Of a stretch of 38,178 nt of DNA, positions 31,580-38,178 are shown in pieces. The notes under the pieces are model-generated. The model searched no databases. It worked only from the letters and a program-made list of their open reading frames with translations, and was not told where the DNA came from. Source of the DNA: an uncultured Pelagibacteraceae bacterium (GTDB taxonomy: Bacteria > Pseudomonadota > Alphaproteobacteria > Pelagibacterales > Pelagibacteraceae); NCBI GenBank assembly GCA_902537575.1, contig CACBBX010000005.1, positions 1-38,178 of the forward strand, given 5' to 3'. A program made the position numbers and the translations under genes. Position 1 is the first letter of the stretch. Every line of letters starts with the position of its first letter.

Positions 31580-33159
31580 TAATTGAGGATAAAGTCTGCT
31601 GCTCTTTCAGCTATCATTAATGTTGGTGCATTAAGATTTCCACTCGTAATCTCTGGCATTACTGAAGCATCTGCAACTCTTATATTCTGTAATCCATGAA
31701 CTTTTAATTTTTCATCCACAACTGCCATTTTATCTATTCCCATTTTTAAAGTACAAGAGGGATGATAAGCTGTTTCTGCTTTTGACCTAATATACTCTTT
31801 AATTTCTTCCTCGCTATGAGCGTGATCGCCAGGGCCGATTTCTTTACTAGCGTATGGTTTCATTGAATCTTGTTTTAATATCTTTCTTGCAACATGAATA
31901 CATTTAACTGTTTCATTAAGGTCATATTCATTTTCTAAATAATTAAATTGAATTTTAGGATGGTCATAAGGATTAGAACTATTTAGCTCTATACTTCCAC
32001 GACTTTTTGGTTGATTTAGACTTGCATGTAACTGATATCCATGCCTATCAGGATCGACTTTACCATGGTCGATAACAAATGAGGGAAAAAAATGAAACTG
32101 AATATTTGGATATTCTTTATCAGGTGATGATTTACAAAACCCTCCTGCTTCTAAAAAAGATGTTGAGCATGGACCACTTTTGTTTAAAAACCACTGAATG
32201 CCTGCTTTAACCATATTAAATTTATTTATATACTTAAATAAAGTATCTGGGGTTTTACATTCTTGTTGAATATAAGTTTCAAGATGATCTTGTAGATTTT
32301 TACCTACACCTGGAATATCTTTAATAATTTCAATTCCTTTTTCTTTAATATGATTAGCCGGACCAACTCCAGAAACCATAAGTAATTGTGGTGAATTTAT
32401 TGACCCACTACTCAATAAAATTTCTTTATTCGCATAAATTTTATTAATTTTGCCATTTATATTAACCTGAATGCCTATAGCTTTTGTGCCATCGAATATA
32501 ATTTTTTCTACAAACGACTTAGTGAATATTTTCAAATTTGATTTATTTCTTACAGGGTTTAAATAATATTTTGATACACTTGCTCTTTCACCTTTATGAA
32601 TTGTAACATCGTACATACCAAATCCTTCTTGATCCTCCCCGTTCATATCTTTATTAATTTTATGACCAGCTTCTTTGGCCGATGCTAAAAATGCTTTAAA
32701 TAATGGATTATTATTTTGAGATTGGTTAATAGGGAGTATGCCATTCCCGCCTCTAAACTCATTTTCTCCACCTGACCAAGTCTCTATTTTTTTAAAATAA
32801 GGTAGAACTTTTTCATAATTCCAATCTTTTAAACCAAATGATGCCCATCTTCTATAATCTTCTTTATTTCCTCTCACATAAACCATTCCATTGTGAGCTG
32901 AACATCCTCCAATCATTTTTCCTCTGGGACAAAATAATCTTCGATTATTCAGATGAGGCTCAGGTTCTGAATAATACTTAAAATTATATTTCGGATCATG
33001 CATTGTGTAAAGCAATGCTAAAGGCATGTTCACCTTCCAAATATCACTATTTCCACCAGCTTCAAAAATTGCAACACTGTTTTTAGAGTTCTCTGAAAGT
33101 CTATTAGCAAGCACACAACCTGCGGTTCCTGCACCAATAATTAAATAATCAAACTTCAA
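31579..33159 (-). CDS. GMC-family flavin oxidoreductase (choline dehydrogenase-like)
   Basis: A 526-residue FAD enzyme. The N-terminal FAD motif is DYLIIGAGTAGCVLANRLS, the GMC signature 1 region is RGKMIGGCSAHNGMVYVRG, signature 2 is SSGSINSPQLLMVSGVGP, and the C-terminal catalytic block is TAYHPSCTLKMG. The set is that of choline dehydrogenase/alcohol dehydrogenase members. No betaine aldehyde dehydrogenase (betB) is adjacent, so choline is plausible but unproven; other alcohols or polyethoxylates fit the family too. Co-operonic with a TauD-type dioxygenase (10 bases upstream) and a DMT exporter (one-base overlap). Confidence 0.88.
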   Translation of the reverse strand: MKFDYLIIGAGTAGCVLANRLSENSKNSVAIFEAGGNSDIWKVNMPLALLYTMHDPKYNFKYYSEPEPHLNNRRLFCPRGKMIGGCSAHNGMVYVRGNKEDYRRWASFGLKDWNYEKVLPYFKKIETWSGGENEFRGGNGILPINQSQNNNPLFKAFLASAKEAGHKINKDMNGEDQEGFGMYDVTIHKGERASVSKYYLNPVRNKSNLKIFTKSFVEKIIFDGTKAIGIQVNINGKINKIYANKEILLSSGSINSPQLLMVSGVGPANHIKEKGIEIIKDIPGVGKNLQDHLETYIQQECKTPDTLFKYINKFNMVKAGIQWFLNKSGPCSTSFLEAGGFCKSSPDKEYPNIQFHFFPSFVIDHGKVDPDRHGYQLHASLNQPKSRGSIELNSSNPYDHPKIQFNYLENEYDLNETVKCIHVARKILKQDSMKPYASKEIGPGDHAHSEEEIKEYIRSKAETAYHPSCTLKMGIDKMAVVDEKLKVHGLQNIRVADASVMPEITSGNLNAPTLMIAERAADFILN

Positions 33160-33169
33160 AACTATTTAC

Positions 33170-33997
33170 CTAAAGAGGATGATCGCCTTCAATAGCAATA
33201 CGATCCATTACTCTTTCGTATCCTAAACCTCTTCCTGGAAAAAAATCCGTAAGACCTTGATGTAAGGTACTTCTATTATCCCTTATTGCCACTGCGTTTT
33301 CAGACCATTTAAATCTGCATGTAAAATCTAACCTCTCTTGATGTATAAATATTTCATTTAATATCTCATCACTTTCTTGCTCATCAGTATCTAGAATTTT
33401 TTTTGTATACATTGAGTTTACATATAAGATTTTTTTACCAGTTTCTGGATGTGTTCTTACTATAGGATGTGCGTTCGAATATTCATCTAAATTTCCATTT
33501 CCTTCCATAGCTTTATAGGCTTCTGTAAATGCTGCTGCGCCAAGAGAACTATGCACAGCTTTTTTATTTTTTATTTTATTTTTAAGTTTTGCATCTAATG
33601 TTTCATAGGCTATTTCCATATTTGAAAACATTGTATCTCCACCCACTGGAGGAATTTTTAAAGATCTTAAAATAATAACTTTAGTTGGTTTAGGGTTATA
33701 ACTAACATCTGTGTGCCAAGTTTCACCCCATTGACGCTTTTCATCTGGTTCTTTTATTATCCTTAAAATCTCAGGATAATTTTCTCTACCTTTTACATAT
33801 ATATGTCTTTCTAATGGACCAAATCTTTTAGCAAGATTTATTTGCTCTTCAGAAGTAATATTTTGATCTCTAAAAAATAGTGCTTTATGTTCTAACAGAA
33901 GATTATTAATTTTATTCCAATTTTCAAAAGAGGAATCTTTTAAATTAATACCTGAAACTTCAGCTCCAAGAGCGCCTGATAGCATTTTAATATCCAT
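33170..33997 (-). CDS. TauD/TfdA-family Fe(II)/2-oxoglutarate dioxygenase
   Basis: About 275 residues. Iron ligands are H95 and D97 (TWHTDVSY) and H246 (TLHQG); R262 (YERVMDR) binds 2-oxoglutarate. The N-terminal block LSGALGAEVSGINL is typical of taurine/alpha-ketoglutarate dioxygenases. The ATG at 33997 is preferred over an in-frame TTG at 34006. A minus-strand TTGACA at 34028-34033 may be its promoter -35. The substrate (sulfonate, carboxylate or quaternary amine) is not resolved. It is the first gene of an operon with a GMC oxidase and a DMT carrier. Confidence 0.88.
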   Translation of the reverse strand: MDIKMLSGALGAEVSGINLKDSSFENWNKINNLLLEHKALFFRDQNITSEEQINLAKRFGPLERHIYVKGRENYPEILRIIKEPDEKRQWGETWHTDVSYNPKPTKVIILRSLKIPPVGGDTMFSNMEIAYETLDAKLKNKIKNKKAVHSSLGAAAFTEAYKAMEGNGNLDEYSNAHPIVRTHPETGKKILYVNSMYTKKILDTDEQESDEILNEIFIHQERLDFTCRFKWSENAVAIRDNRSTLHQGLTDFFPGRGLGYERVMDRIAIEGDHPL

Positions 33998-34048
33998 TAT
34001 AATCAACTTAATACTAGATCTTTATTTTGTCAAAATGTATAAGCAACA

Positions 34049-34384
34049 ATGACTTTAGCTCAAGCATATGTATTATTAGCTATAGCTATAGCTGGTGAAA
34101 TTATTTCAACAGGTACACTTAAAGCAACAGAAGGTTTCACAAAGTTTGTTCCTTCATTAGTATGCGTAGTAGCAATAATAATTTGCATGTATACGATGTC
34201 TCATGTAATGAAAATTTTGCCTATAGGAATTACTTATGCAACTTGGTCAGGTGTAGGCATTGTAGCTCTATCACTGCTAGGTATTTTCAAATATAAACAA
34301 GTTCCAAATATTCCAACAATTATAGGTTTAGCTTTAATTATAATTGGTGTTTTTATTGTAAATACCATGAATAATAACCAATAA
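34049..34384 (+). CDS. small multidrug resistance (SMR) family transporter
   Basis: A 111-residue protein with four transmembrane helices. The essential membrane glutamate is E17 (AIAIAGEIIST), aligning with E14 of EmrE, followed by LKATEGF. TYATWSGVGIVALSLLGIFKYKQ is the family's third-helix block. SMR proteins exchange protons for quaternary cations, guanidinium or polyamines. Its neighbours are quaternary-amine genes, so export of an osmolyte-like cation is plausible besides drug efflux. It is convergent with the thioesterase, one base apart. Confidence 0.93.
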   Translation: MTLAQAYVLLAIAIAGEIISTGTLKATEGFTKFVPSLVCVVAIIICMYTMSHVMKILPIGITYATWSGVGIVALSLLGIFKYKQVPNIPTIIGLALIIIGVFIVNTMNNNQ

Positions 34385-34385
34385 A

Positions 34386-34853
34386 TTATTTTTTTAGTTT
34401 TGATAAAAATTTTAAGTCATCTTTATTAAAACTATTTTCATTTTTATTAATAAAATTTTCCATTAGATTTATCTTTTCATTTTCAAACTCTGAAACTTTT
34501 CTTTTTTTAAGGTCAACATATAAAGATAATAATTCTATTGTTGCGGATAATTTCTTTGATGATTTTTCGATCATTTCCAATCTATAATGTAGTCTTTTTT
34601 TATCGTGATTAAAATAAGTTAAAAATATTTCAACTTCTTCACCCTCTTTAACTTCATTCTTATAAGTTATGTATGTTTCAACAACCATCGTACTCATTTC
34701 AGCAGTTTTTGCAGAATTTTCTCCCATTTTAAATTTTTGTAACATTACTTCCCAAGCTTCATCAAATACCAGCACATAGTAAGCCACATTCATATGTTTG
34801 TTGTAATCGGTCCACTCTTTTTTGATAATTTTGTTTGTAATATGAAATGACAT
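34386..34853 (-). CDS. 4HBT-fold thioesterase, probable betainyl-CoA thioesterase
   Basis: A 155-residue hotdog-fold protein. The opening IKKEWTDYNKHMNVAYYVLVFD contains the 4HBT catalytic D-x-N-x-H-M-N pattern. It is divergent (47 bases) from the beta-keto acid cleavage enzyme and L-carnitine dehydrogenase. In Pseudomonas carnitine degradation a 4HBT thioesterase adjoins the same two enzymes and hydrolyses betainyl-CoA to glycine betaine and CoA. I infer the same role here; the general thioesterase assignment is firmer than the substrate. Confidence 0.82.
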   Translation of the reverse strand: MSFHITNKIIKKEWTDYNKHMNVAYYVLVFDEAWEVMLQKFKMGENSAKTAEMSTMVVETYITYKNEVKEGEEVEIFLTYFNHDKKRLHYRLEMIEKSSKKLSATIELLSLYVDLKKRKVSEFENEKINLMENFINKNENSFNKDDLKFLSKLKK

Positions 34854-34900
34854 TTTTTTATTTCCCTTGAGAATTTATTATATTATATACTGATACTAGA

Positions 34901-35788
34901 ATGAGCAATAAGGTTTTCATATCATGTGCTATCACAGGATCTGGTGATACAGCAAGTAAACATCCTGATTTACCTAAAACACCTGAACAAATTGCTACAG
35001 CTTCAATTGAAGCAGCAAAAGCTGGCGCAGCAATCGCTCATATTCATGTTAGAGAAGAAGACGGTACTCCAAGTAGAAGATTAGAACTTTATAAAGAAGT
35101 TGTAGATAGAGTCAGATCGAGTGATACTGATGTAATTTTAAATTTAACAACTGGTATGGGTGGAGACCTGGATATTGGACAAGGTGATAATCCTTTAGAT
35201 TTTGGTCCCATGACAGATATGGCAAATGTTATGGAAAGAATTGCCAATGCAGAACAATTTTTACCAGAAATATGTACTTTAGATGCAGGAACTTTAAATT
35301 TTGGAGACAGTTCAGTTATTACAGTTAATACTCCAAATGATTTAAGAAAAGCTGCAAAGAAATTAAAAGATATAAATGTTAAGCCTGAAATAGAGGCATT
35401 TGATTTAGGAAATATGTGGTTTGGAGCACAACTTTATAAAGAAGGGTTGTTAAGTGACCCACCAATGTTTCAAATGTGCCTAGGAATTCCCTGGGGAGCA
35501 CCAGCAACAACTTTAGCGATGCAAGCAATGAAAGATATTATGCCAAAAGAGGGTATTTGGTCTGGTTTTGCAATTTCAAAAAATGAAATGCCGTTTGTTG
35601 CTCAAACAATATTAATGGGTGGAAATCCAAGGGTTGGACTTGAAGACAACTTATATTTATCAAAAGGAAAATTAGCAACAAATGCACAGCTTGTCGAAAA
35701 AGCAATTAGAATTGCGGATGAAATTGGTTTTTCACCAATGACACCTGCAGAAACAAGAGATAAACTAAAGCTTGTTAAACACAAGTAA
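34901..35788 (+). CDS. beta-keto acid cleavage enzyme (BKACE), probable dehydrocarnitine cleavage
   Basis: A 295-residue TIM-barrel zinc enzyme (former DUF849). ISCAITGSGDTASKHPDLP opens it, the zinc histidines H47 and H49 are in AHIHVREEDG, and the later metal glutamate is in EIEAFDLGNMWF. BKACE enzymes react a beta-keto acid with acetyl-CoA to give acetoacetate and a new CoA ester. Its stop shares one base with the L-carnitine dehydrogenase start (TAATG), so the likely substrate is 3-dehydrocarnitine, giving betainyl-CoA and acetoacetate. Confidence 0.92.
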   Translation: MSNKVFISCAITGSGDTASKHPDLPKTPEQIATASIEAAKAGAAIAHIHVREEDGTPSRRLELYKEVVDRVRSSDTDVILNLTTGMGGDLDIGQGDNPLDFGPMTDMANVMERIANAEQFLPEICTLDAGTLNFGDSSVITVNTPNDLRKAAKKLKDINVKPEIEAFDLGNMWFGAQLYKEGLLSDPPMFQMCLGIPWGAPATTLAMQAMKDIMPKEGIWSGFAISKNEMPFVAQTILMGGNPRVGLEDNLYLSKGKLATNAQLVEKAIRIADEIGFSPMTPAETRDKLKLVKHK

Positions 35789-36729
35789 TGTCTAACATAA
35801 AAAAGGTTGCAGTCATTGGAACTGGAGTAATCGGAACAGGGTGGATTATTAGATGTTTAGCGCATAACAAAATTGTTAATGCATTTGATAAAGATCTTAA
35901 ATTAAAAACAAGTTTAATAACTGAAATTAAAAGAACTTGGCCTTATGTAAAAAAACTTTTTAATAAAAAAAATCTTAATCTTAAAAATTTAAAATATTTT
36001 ACGTCCATTGGAGAAGCGTTAAAAGATGCAGATTTTATTCAAGAATGTGCTACAGAAAACTATACATTAAAAACTAATTTAATAAGTTCAATTGGTAAAT
36101 ATTCTAAAAAAAATGCTATTATAGCTTCAAGTTCATCTGGTTTATTACCAACCAGAATTTACTCAAAATGCAAAAACCCTAAAAGAGGATTAATAGGTCA
36201 TCCATTTAATCCAGTATATTTACTTCCAGCGGTTGAAATTGTACCAGGCAAAAAAACTTCTATGAAATTTGTAAATAAAGCAAAAAAATTTTATAAATCT
36301 ATTTCAATGAGTCCAATAATACTTGAAAACGAGCTGCCAGGATATCTTTCTGATAGATTACAGGAAGCTCTATGGAGAGAAGGGCTTCATATAATAAATG
36401 AAGGCTTTGCAACAACTAAAGATCTTGATAGAGCAATAGAAGATGGACCTGGATTAAGATGGTCTTTAATGGGAACTTTTCTGACCTTTCACCTAGCAGG
36501 AGGCAAATCTGGAATGAAACATATGTTAGAGCAGTTTGGTCCAGCATTAAAACTTCCATGGACAAAGTTGAAAGCTCCAAAGCTTTCAAAAAGATTGGTT
36601 AAAAGATTAGTTGAAGGAACAAAAAAACAATCTAAAGGTAAATCAGTTGAAAAAATTTCAAATATTAGAGATCAGTACTTGGTTGAACTACAAAAACTTA
36701 GAAAAAAATACGAAAAAAAATTAAGATAA
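35788..36729 (+). CDS. lcdH: L-carnitine dehydrogenase
   Basis: A 313-residue 3-hydroxyacyl-CoA dehydrogenase-like enzyme that oxidises L-carnitine to 3-dehydrocarnitine with NAD. The NAD motif is VIGTGVIGTGW (9-19). HPFNPVYLLPAVEIVPG is the catalytic-His block, and DRLQEALWREGLHIINEG with GPGLRWSLMGTFLTFHLAGG are distinctive of carnitine 3-dehydrogenases. It overlaps the BKACE gene by one base. A thioesterase and a betaine/carnitine-type binding protein nearby complete a carnitine-to-betaine route. Confidence is high because of the paired context. Confidence 0.92.
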   Translation: MSNIKKVAVIGTGVIGTGWIIRCLAHNKIVNAFDKDLKLKTSLITEIKRTWPYVKKLFNKKNLNLKNLKYFTSIGEALKDADFIQECATENYTLKTNLISSIGKYSKKNAIIASSSSGLLPTRIYSKCKNPKRGLIGHPFNPVYLLPAVEIVPGKKTSMKFVNKAKKFYKSISMSPIILENELPGYLSDRLQEALWREGLHIINEGFATTKDLDRAIEDGPGLRWSLMGTFLTFHLAGGKSGMKHMLEQFGPALKLPWTKLKAPKLSKRLVKRLVEGTKKQSKGKSVEKISNIRDQYLVELQKLRKKYEKKLR

Positions 36730-36730
36730 C

Positions 36731-37519
36731 TTAATCATTTCTCTCTGTATGACCATCTACGGAGATTACTTGTCCAGAAACTCTAATCGATTCGTCTGAA
36801 ATTAAAAAAGAACACATTTTTCCAATATCTTCCTCCATTATCCACTGTTTCATTGAACTCATCGAAATAAAATCTTTTTCAATCACTTTGGCCGAAACTT
36901 TAGTAAATTTAGCCTTATCTTTTATAACTCTTTTCATTCTATCTCCTTTTATTGTTCCGGGACATACAGCATTAACTCTTATATTAAATTTTCCAAGTTC
37001 CATTGCTAATGTCTTTGTAACGCCAATAATTGCCCATTTACTTGCTGCATATGGAGATCTCAATGGAAAACCAAGTATTCCAGCGGTTGAGGAAATATTA
37101 ACTATTGATCCATTTTTAGATTTTTTAATTAATGGGATAGCCTGTTTTGTAAAATAAAAGTGACTATTGATATCTGTATGAATTGTATTTTCCCAGTCTT
37201 TAGATTTTAATTTTTCAAGTGATCCTGTAGGCCCTGCAATACCTATATTATTGATTAACGCATCAATCTTTTTCGTTTTCTTTTTAACATTTTTGAAAAA
37301 ATTTAATACTTGATCTTCATTTGATGCATCACACTCATGAACGAAAAGTTTTTTATTATAAAGAGCATGTTTTTTTGTTTTAATTAAATATTTTTTGTTA
37401 ATGTCGCAAATAAAAACAGTGGCCCCTCTAGATAAGCATAATTTTGTTGTAGACCAACCAATTCCAGACGCACCAGCTGATATTAATACTTTTTTATTTT
37501 TTAAAGATTGATTGATCAT
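36731..37519 (-). CDS. short-chain dehydrogenase/reductase (SDR)
   Basis: A 262-residue classical SDR. The motif SAGASGIG at about 13-20 departs from the usual TG-x3-GIG opening (Ser-Ala in place of Thr-Gly). It is followed by D39 (CDIN, NAD-preferring), NNIG and the catalytic SSTAG...YAASK (S then Y-x-x-x-K). It is convergent with lcdH, one base apart. The nearby BKACE releases acetoacetate, so a 3-hydroxybutyrate dehydrogenase role, or action on a carnitine stereoisomer, would make sense. Neither is shown by sequence alone. Confidence 0.87.
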   Translation of the reverse strand: MINQSLKNKKVLISAGASGIGWSTTKLCLSRGATVFICDINKKYLIKTKKHALYNKKLFVHECDASNEDQVLNFFKNVKKKTKKIDALINNIGIAGPTGSLEKLKSKDWENTIHTDINSHFYFTKQAIPLIKKSKNGSIVNISSTAGILGFPLRSPYAASKWAIIGVTKTLAMELGKFNIRVNAVCPGTIKGDRMKRVIKDKAKFTKVSAKVIEKDFISMSSMKQWIMEEDIGKMCSFLISDESIRVSGQVISVDGHTERND

Positions 37520-37576
37520 TTTTTATCTTAATATTTTATTTTTAAAAAAAAAACTAAATTTTCAATTTAAAAAGAT

Positions 37577-37606
37577 AAAAAAAAAGGCCCTGGTTATCAG
37601 GGCCTT
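37577..37606 (-). terminator. intrinsic terminator of the binding-protein gene
   Basis: Read on the minus strand: AAGGCCCTG, loop ATAAC, CAGGGCCTT and then a T run (9 As on the plus strand at 37577-37585, two of them in the stem). A 9-bp GC-rich stem followed by U residues is a Rho-independent terminator, 24 bases past the stop of the gene ending at 37630. It separates that gene from the SDR gene downstream. Confidence 0.92.
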
Positions 37607-37629
37607 AATTTTAAATATATATTAAACAA

Positions 37630-38178
37630 TTAATTAGGTAACCAACTTTTCCATTTATCAGGATTGTTGTCTAACCATTCGTTAACTACTTCTTTAACAT
37701 CTCTTTTTTTGATATCAACTTGAACTAACATCTTAGCTTGGTCAATATTTTCTAATTTCATTTTTTCAAAAAAAGCTTTTGCCTCAGAATGTTCCGATTT
37801 AGCAAAAGTAGCAGGATTTCCGTAGTTCATGGTATAGTCTTTGTCCCAACCAGTTGCTGGCCATCCTTTTGTGCCACAAGTTTTCCAGTTATTTGCTTCA
37901 GTAAATGTATCACCTTCACATGTTTTATACTCTGGAAGTTGAACACCTACCATGTCAAACTCTCCAAAAAACCAATGTGGTGACCATAGGTATAATAAGA
38001 AAGGTTCTTTTCTCATGTAAGCAGCTTTTGCTTCCGCAATTGCAGCAGCTTCCGTACCTAGCTCATCTGCTTGGAAATCAATTCCTAAAAGATCAAGTCT
38101 TTTTTGGTCATGACAGTTCCAACCAGCTACTGGACAACCAATTAGCCTTCCTTTACCACCAGTCTCAATAGTCGCAAA
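37630..38178 (-). CDS. glycine betaine/carnitine/choline ABC transporter binding protein, 5' truncated by window edge
   Basis: The C-terminal 182 residues of an OpuAC/ProX-type binding protein; the frame is open to the last base, so the N-terminus lies outside and the ATG at 38016 is internal. The SPHWFF block and several Trp residues (WPATGWDKD, NNWKTCG) resemble the aromatic box that binds quaternary ammonium groups. It ends PDKWKSWLPN. An intrinsic terminator follows. Next to carnitine dehydrogenase and BKACE, uptake of carnitine or betaine is the most economical reading. Other ligands, such as choline or proline betaine, are possible. Confidence 0.88.
   Translation of the reverse strand, partial: FATIETGGKGRLIGCPVAGWNCHDQKRLDLLGIDFQADELGTEAAAIAEAKAAYMRKEPFLLYLWSPHWFFGEFDMVGVQLPEYKTCEGDTFTEANNWKTCGTKGWPATGWDKDYTMNYGNPATFAKSEHSEAKAFFEKMKLENIDQAKMLVQVDIKKRDVKEVVNEWLDNNPDKWKSWLPN

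Noticed and set aside
37905-38171. A plus-strand open frame over the binding-protein gene
   Set aside because: Antisense to a clear OpuAC/ProX coding sequence; Leu/Gln/His-rich shadow translation.

Overview
The window looks like a SAR11-clade genome (Candidatus Pelagibacter, Alphaproteobacteria). DNA is very AT-rich, genes are packed with 1-14 base overlaps, and most starts lack a Shine-Dalgarno sequence. Hallmark content includes a SpeD-SpeE fusion, a tripartite tricarboxylate transporter, betaine/carnitine-type uptake and catabolism, and many small oxidoreductases for osmolytes. No phage, insertion sequence or CRISPR array is visible.

Layout. (1) 1-4885: omega-amino acid:pyruvate aminotransferase (cut by the window edge), alanine dehydrogenase and a folate-linked N-demethylating flavoenzyme, then a small one-helix membrane protein. 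(2) 4953-5029: tRNA-Met(CAT), followed by about 500 bases without a gene. (3) 5536-10517: a tight five-gene operon for an activated, probably nonulosonate-like surface sugar: nucleotidyltransferase, PLP aminotransferase, NeuC-type epimerase, NAD epimerase and CapD-type dehydratase. It is even more AT-rich than its surroundings. A short sequence resembling a tRNA 3' half follows its last gene (10543-10567), so the block may be a tRNA-associated variable island. (4) 10572-16244: a polyamine by-product recycling block. The speD-speE fusion makes spermidine-type amines and releases methylthioadenosine (MTA). MtnP, MtnA and Apt process the MTA. A fused class II aldolase/short-chain dehydrogenase sits where the rest of methionine salvage would be expected, suggesting an aldolase (DHAP-type) shunt. 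(5) 16304-18569: amino-acid-type ABC binding protein and two permeases without an ATPase gene, translationally coupled to a PhyH dioxygenase. (6) 19403-21861: DUF6165 protein, GT9 glycosyltransferase and PrpF-family isomerase. (7) 22017-25151: TctC and a TctA-TctB fusion, with a strong terminator between them. (8) 25148-33997: glycosyltransferase, thioredoxin-like protein, gamma-carbonic anhydrase, FMN protein, HIBADH-type reductase, MFS carrier, omega subunit of RNA polymerase with a long acidic tail, DMT exporter, GMC oxidase and TauD-type dioxygenase. (9) 34049-38178: SMR exporter, then a carnitine degradation set (thioesterase, beta-keto acid cleavage enzyme, L-carnitine dehydrogenase, SDR) next to a betaine/carnitine-type binding protein that runs off the window.

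The best candidates for something new are the MTA-to-aldolase shunt with its fused dehydrogenase, the aminotransferase/Ald/demethylase operon, the tRNA-flanked sugar island, and the expression architecture of the two transporters (hairpin or terminator directly after the binding-protein gene). All functions are inferred from sequence reading alone; no database search was run.
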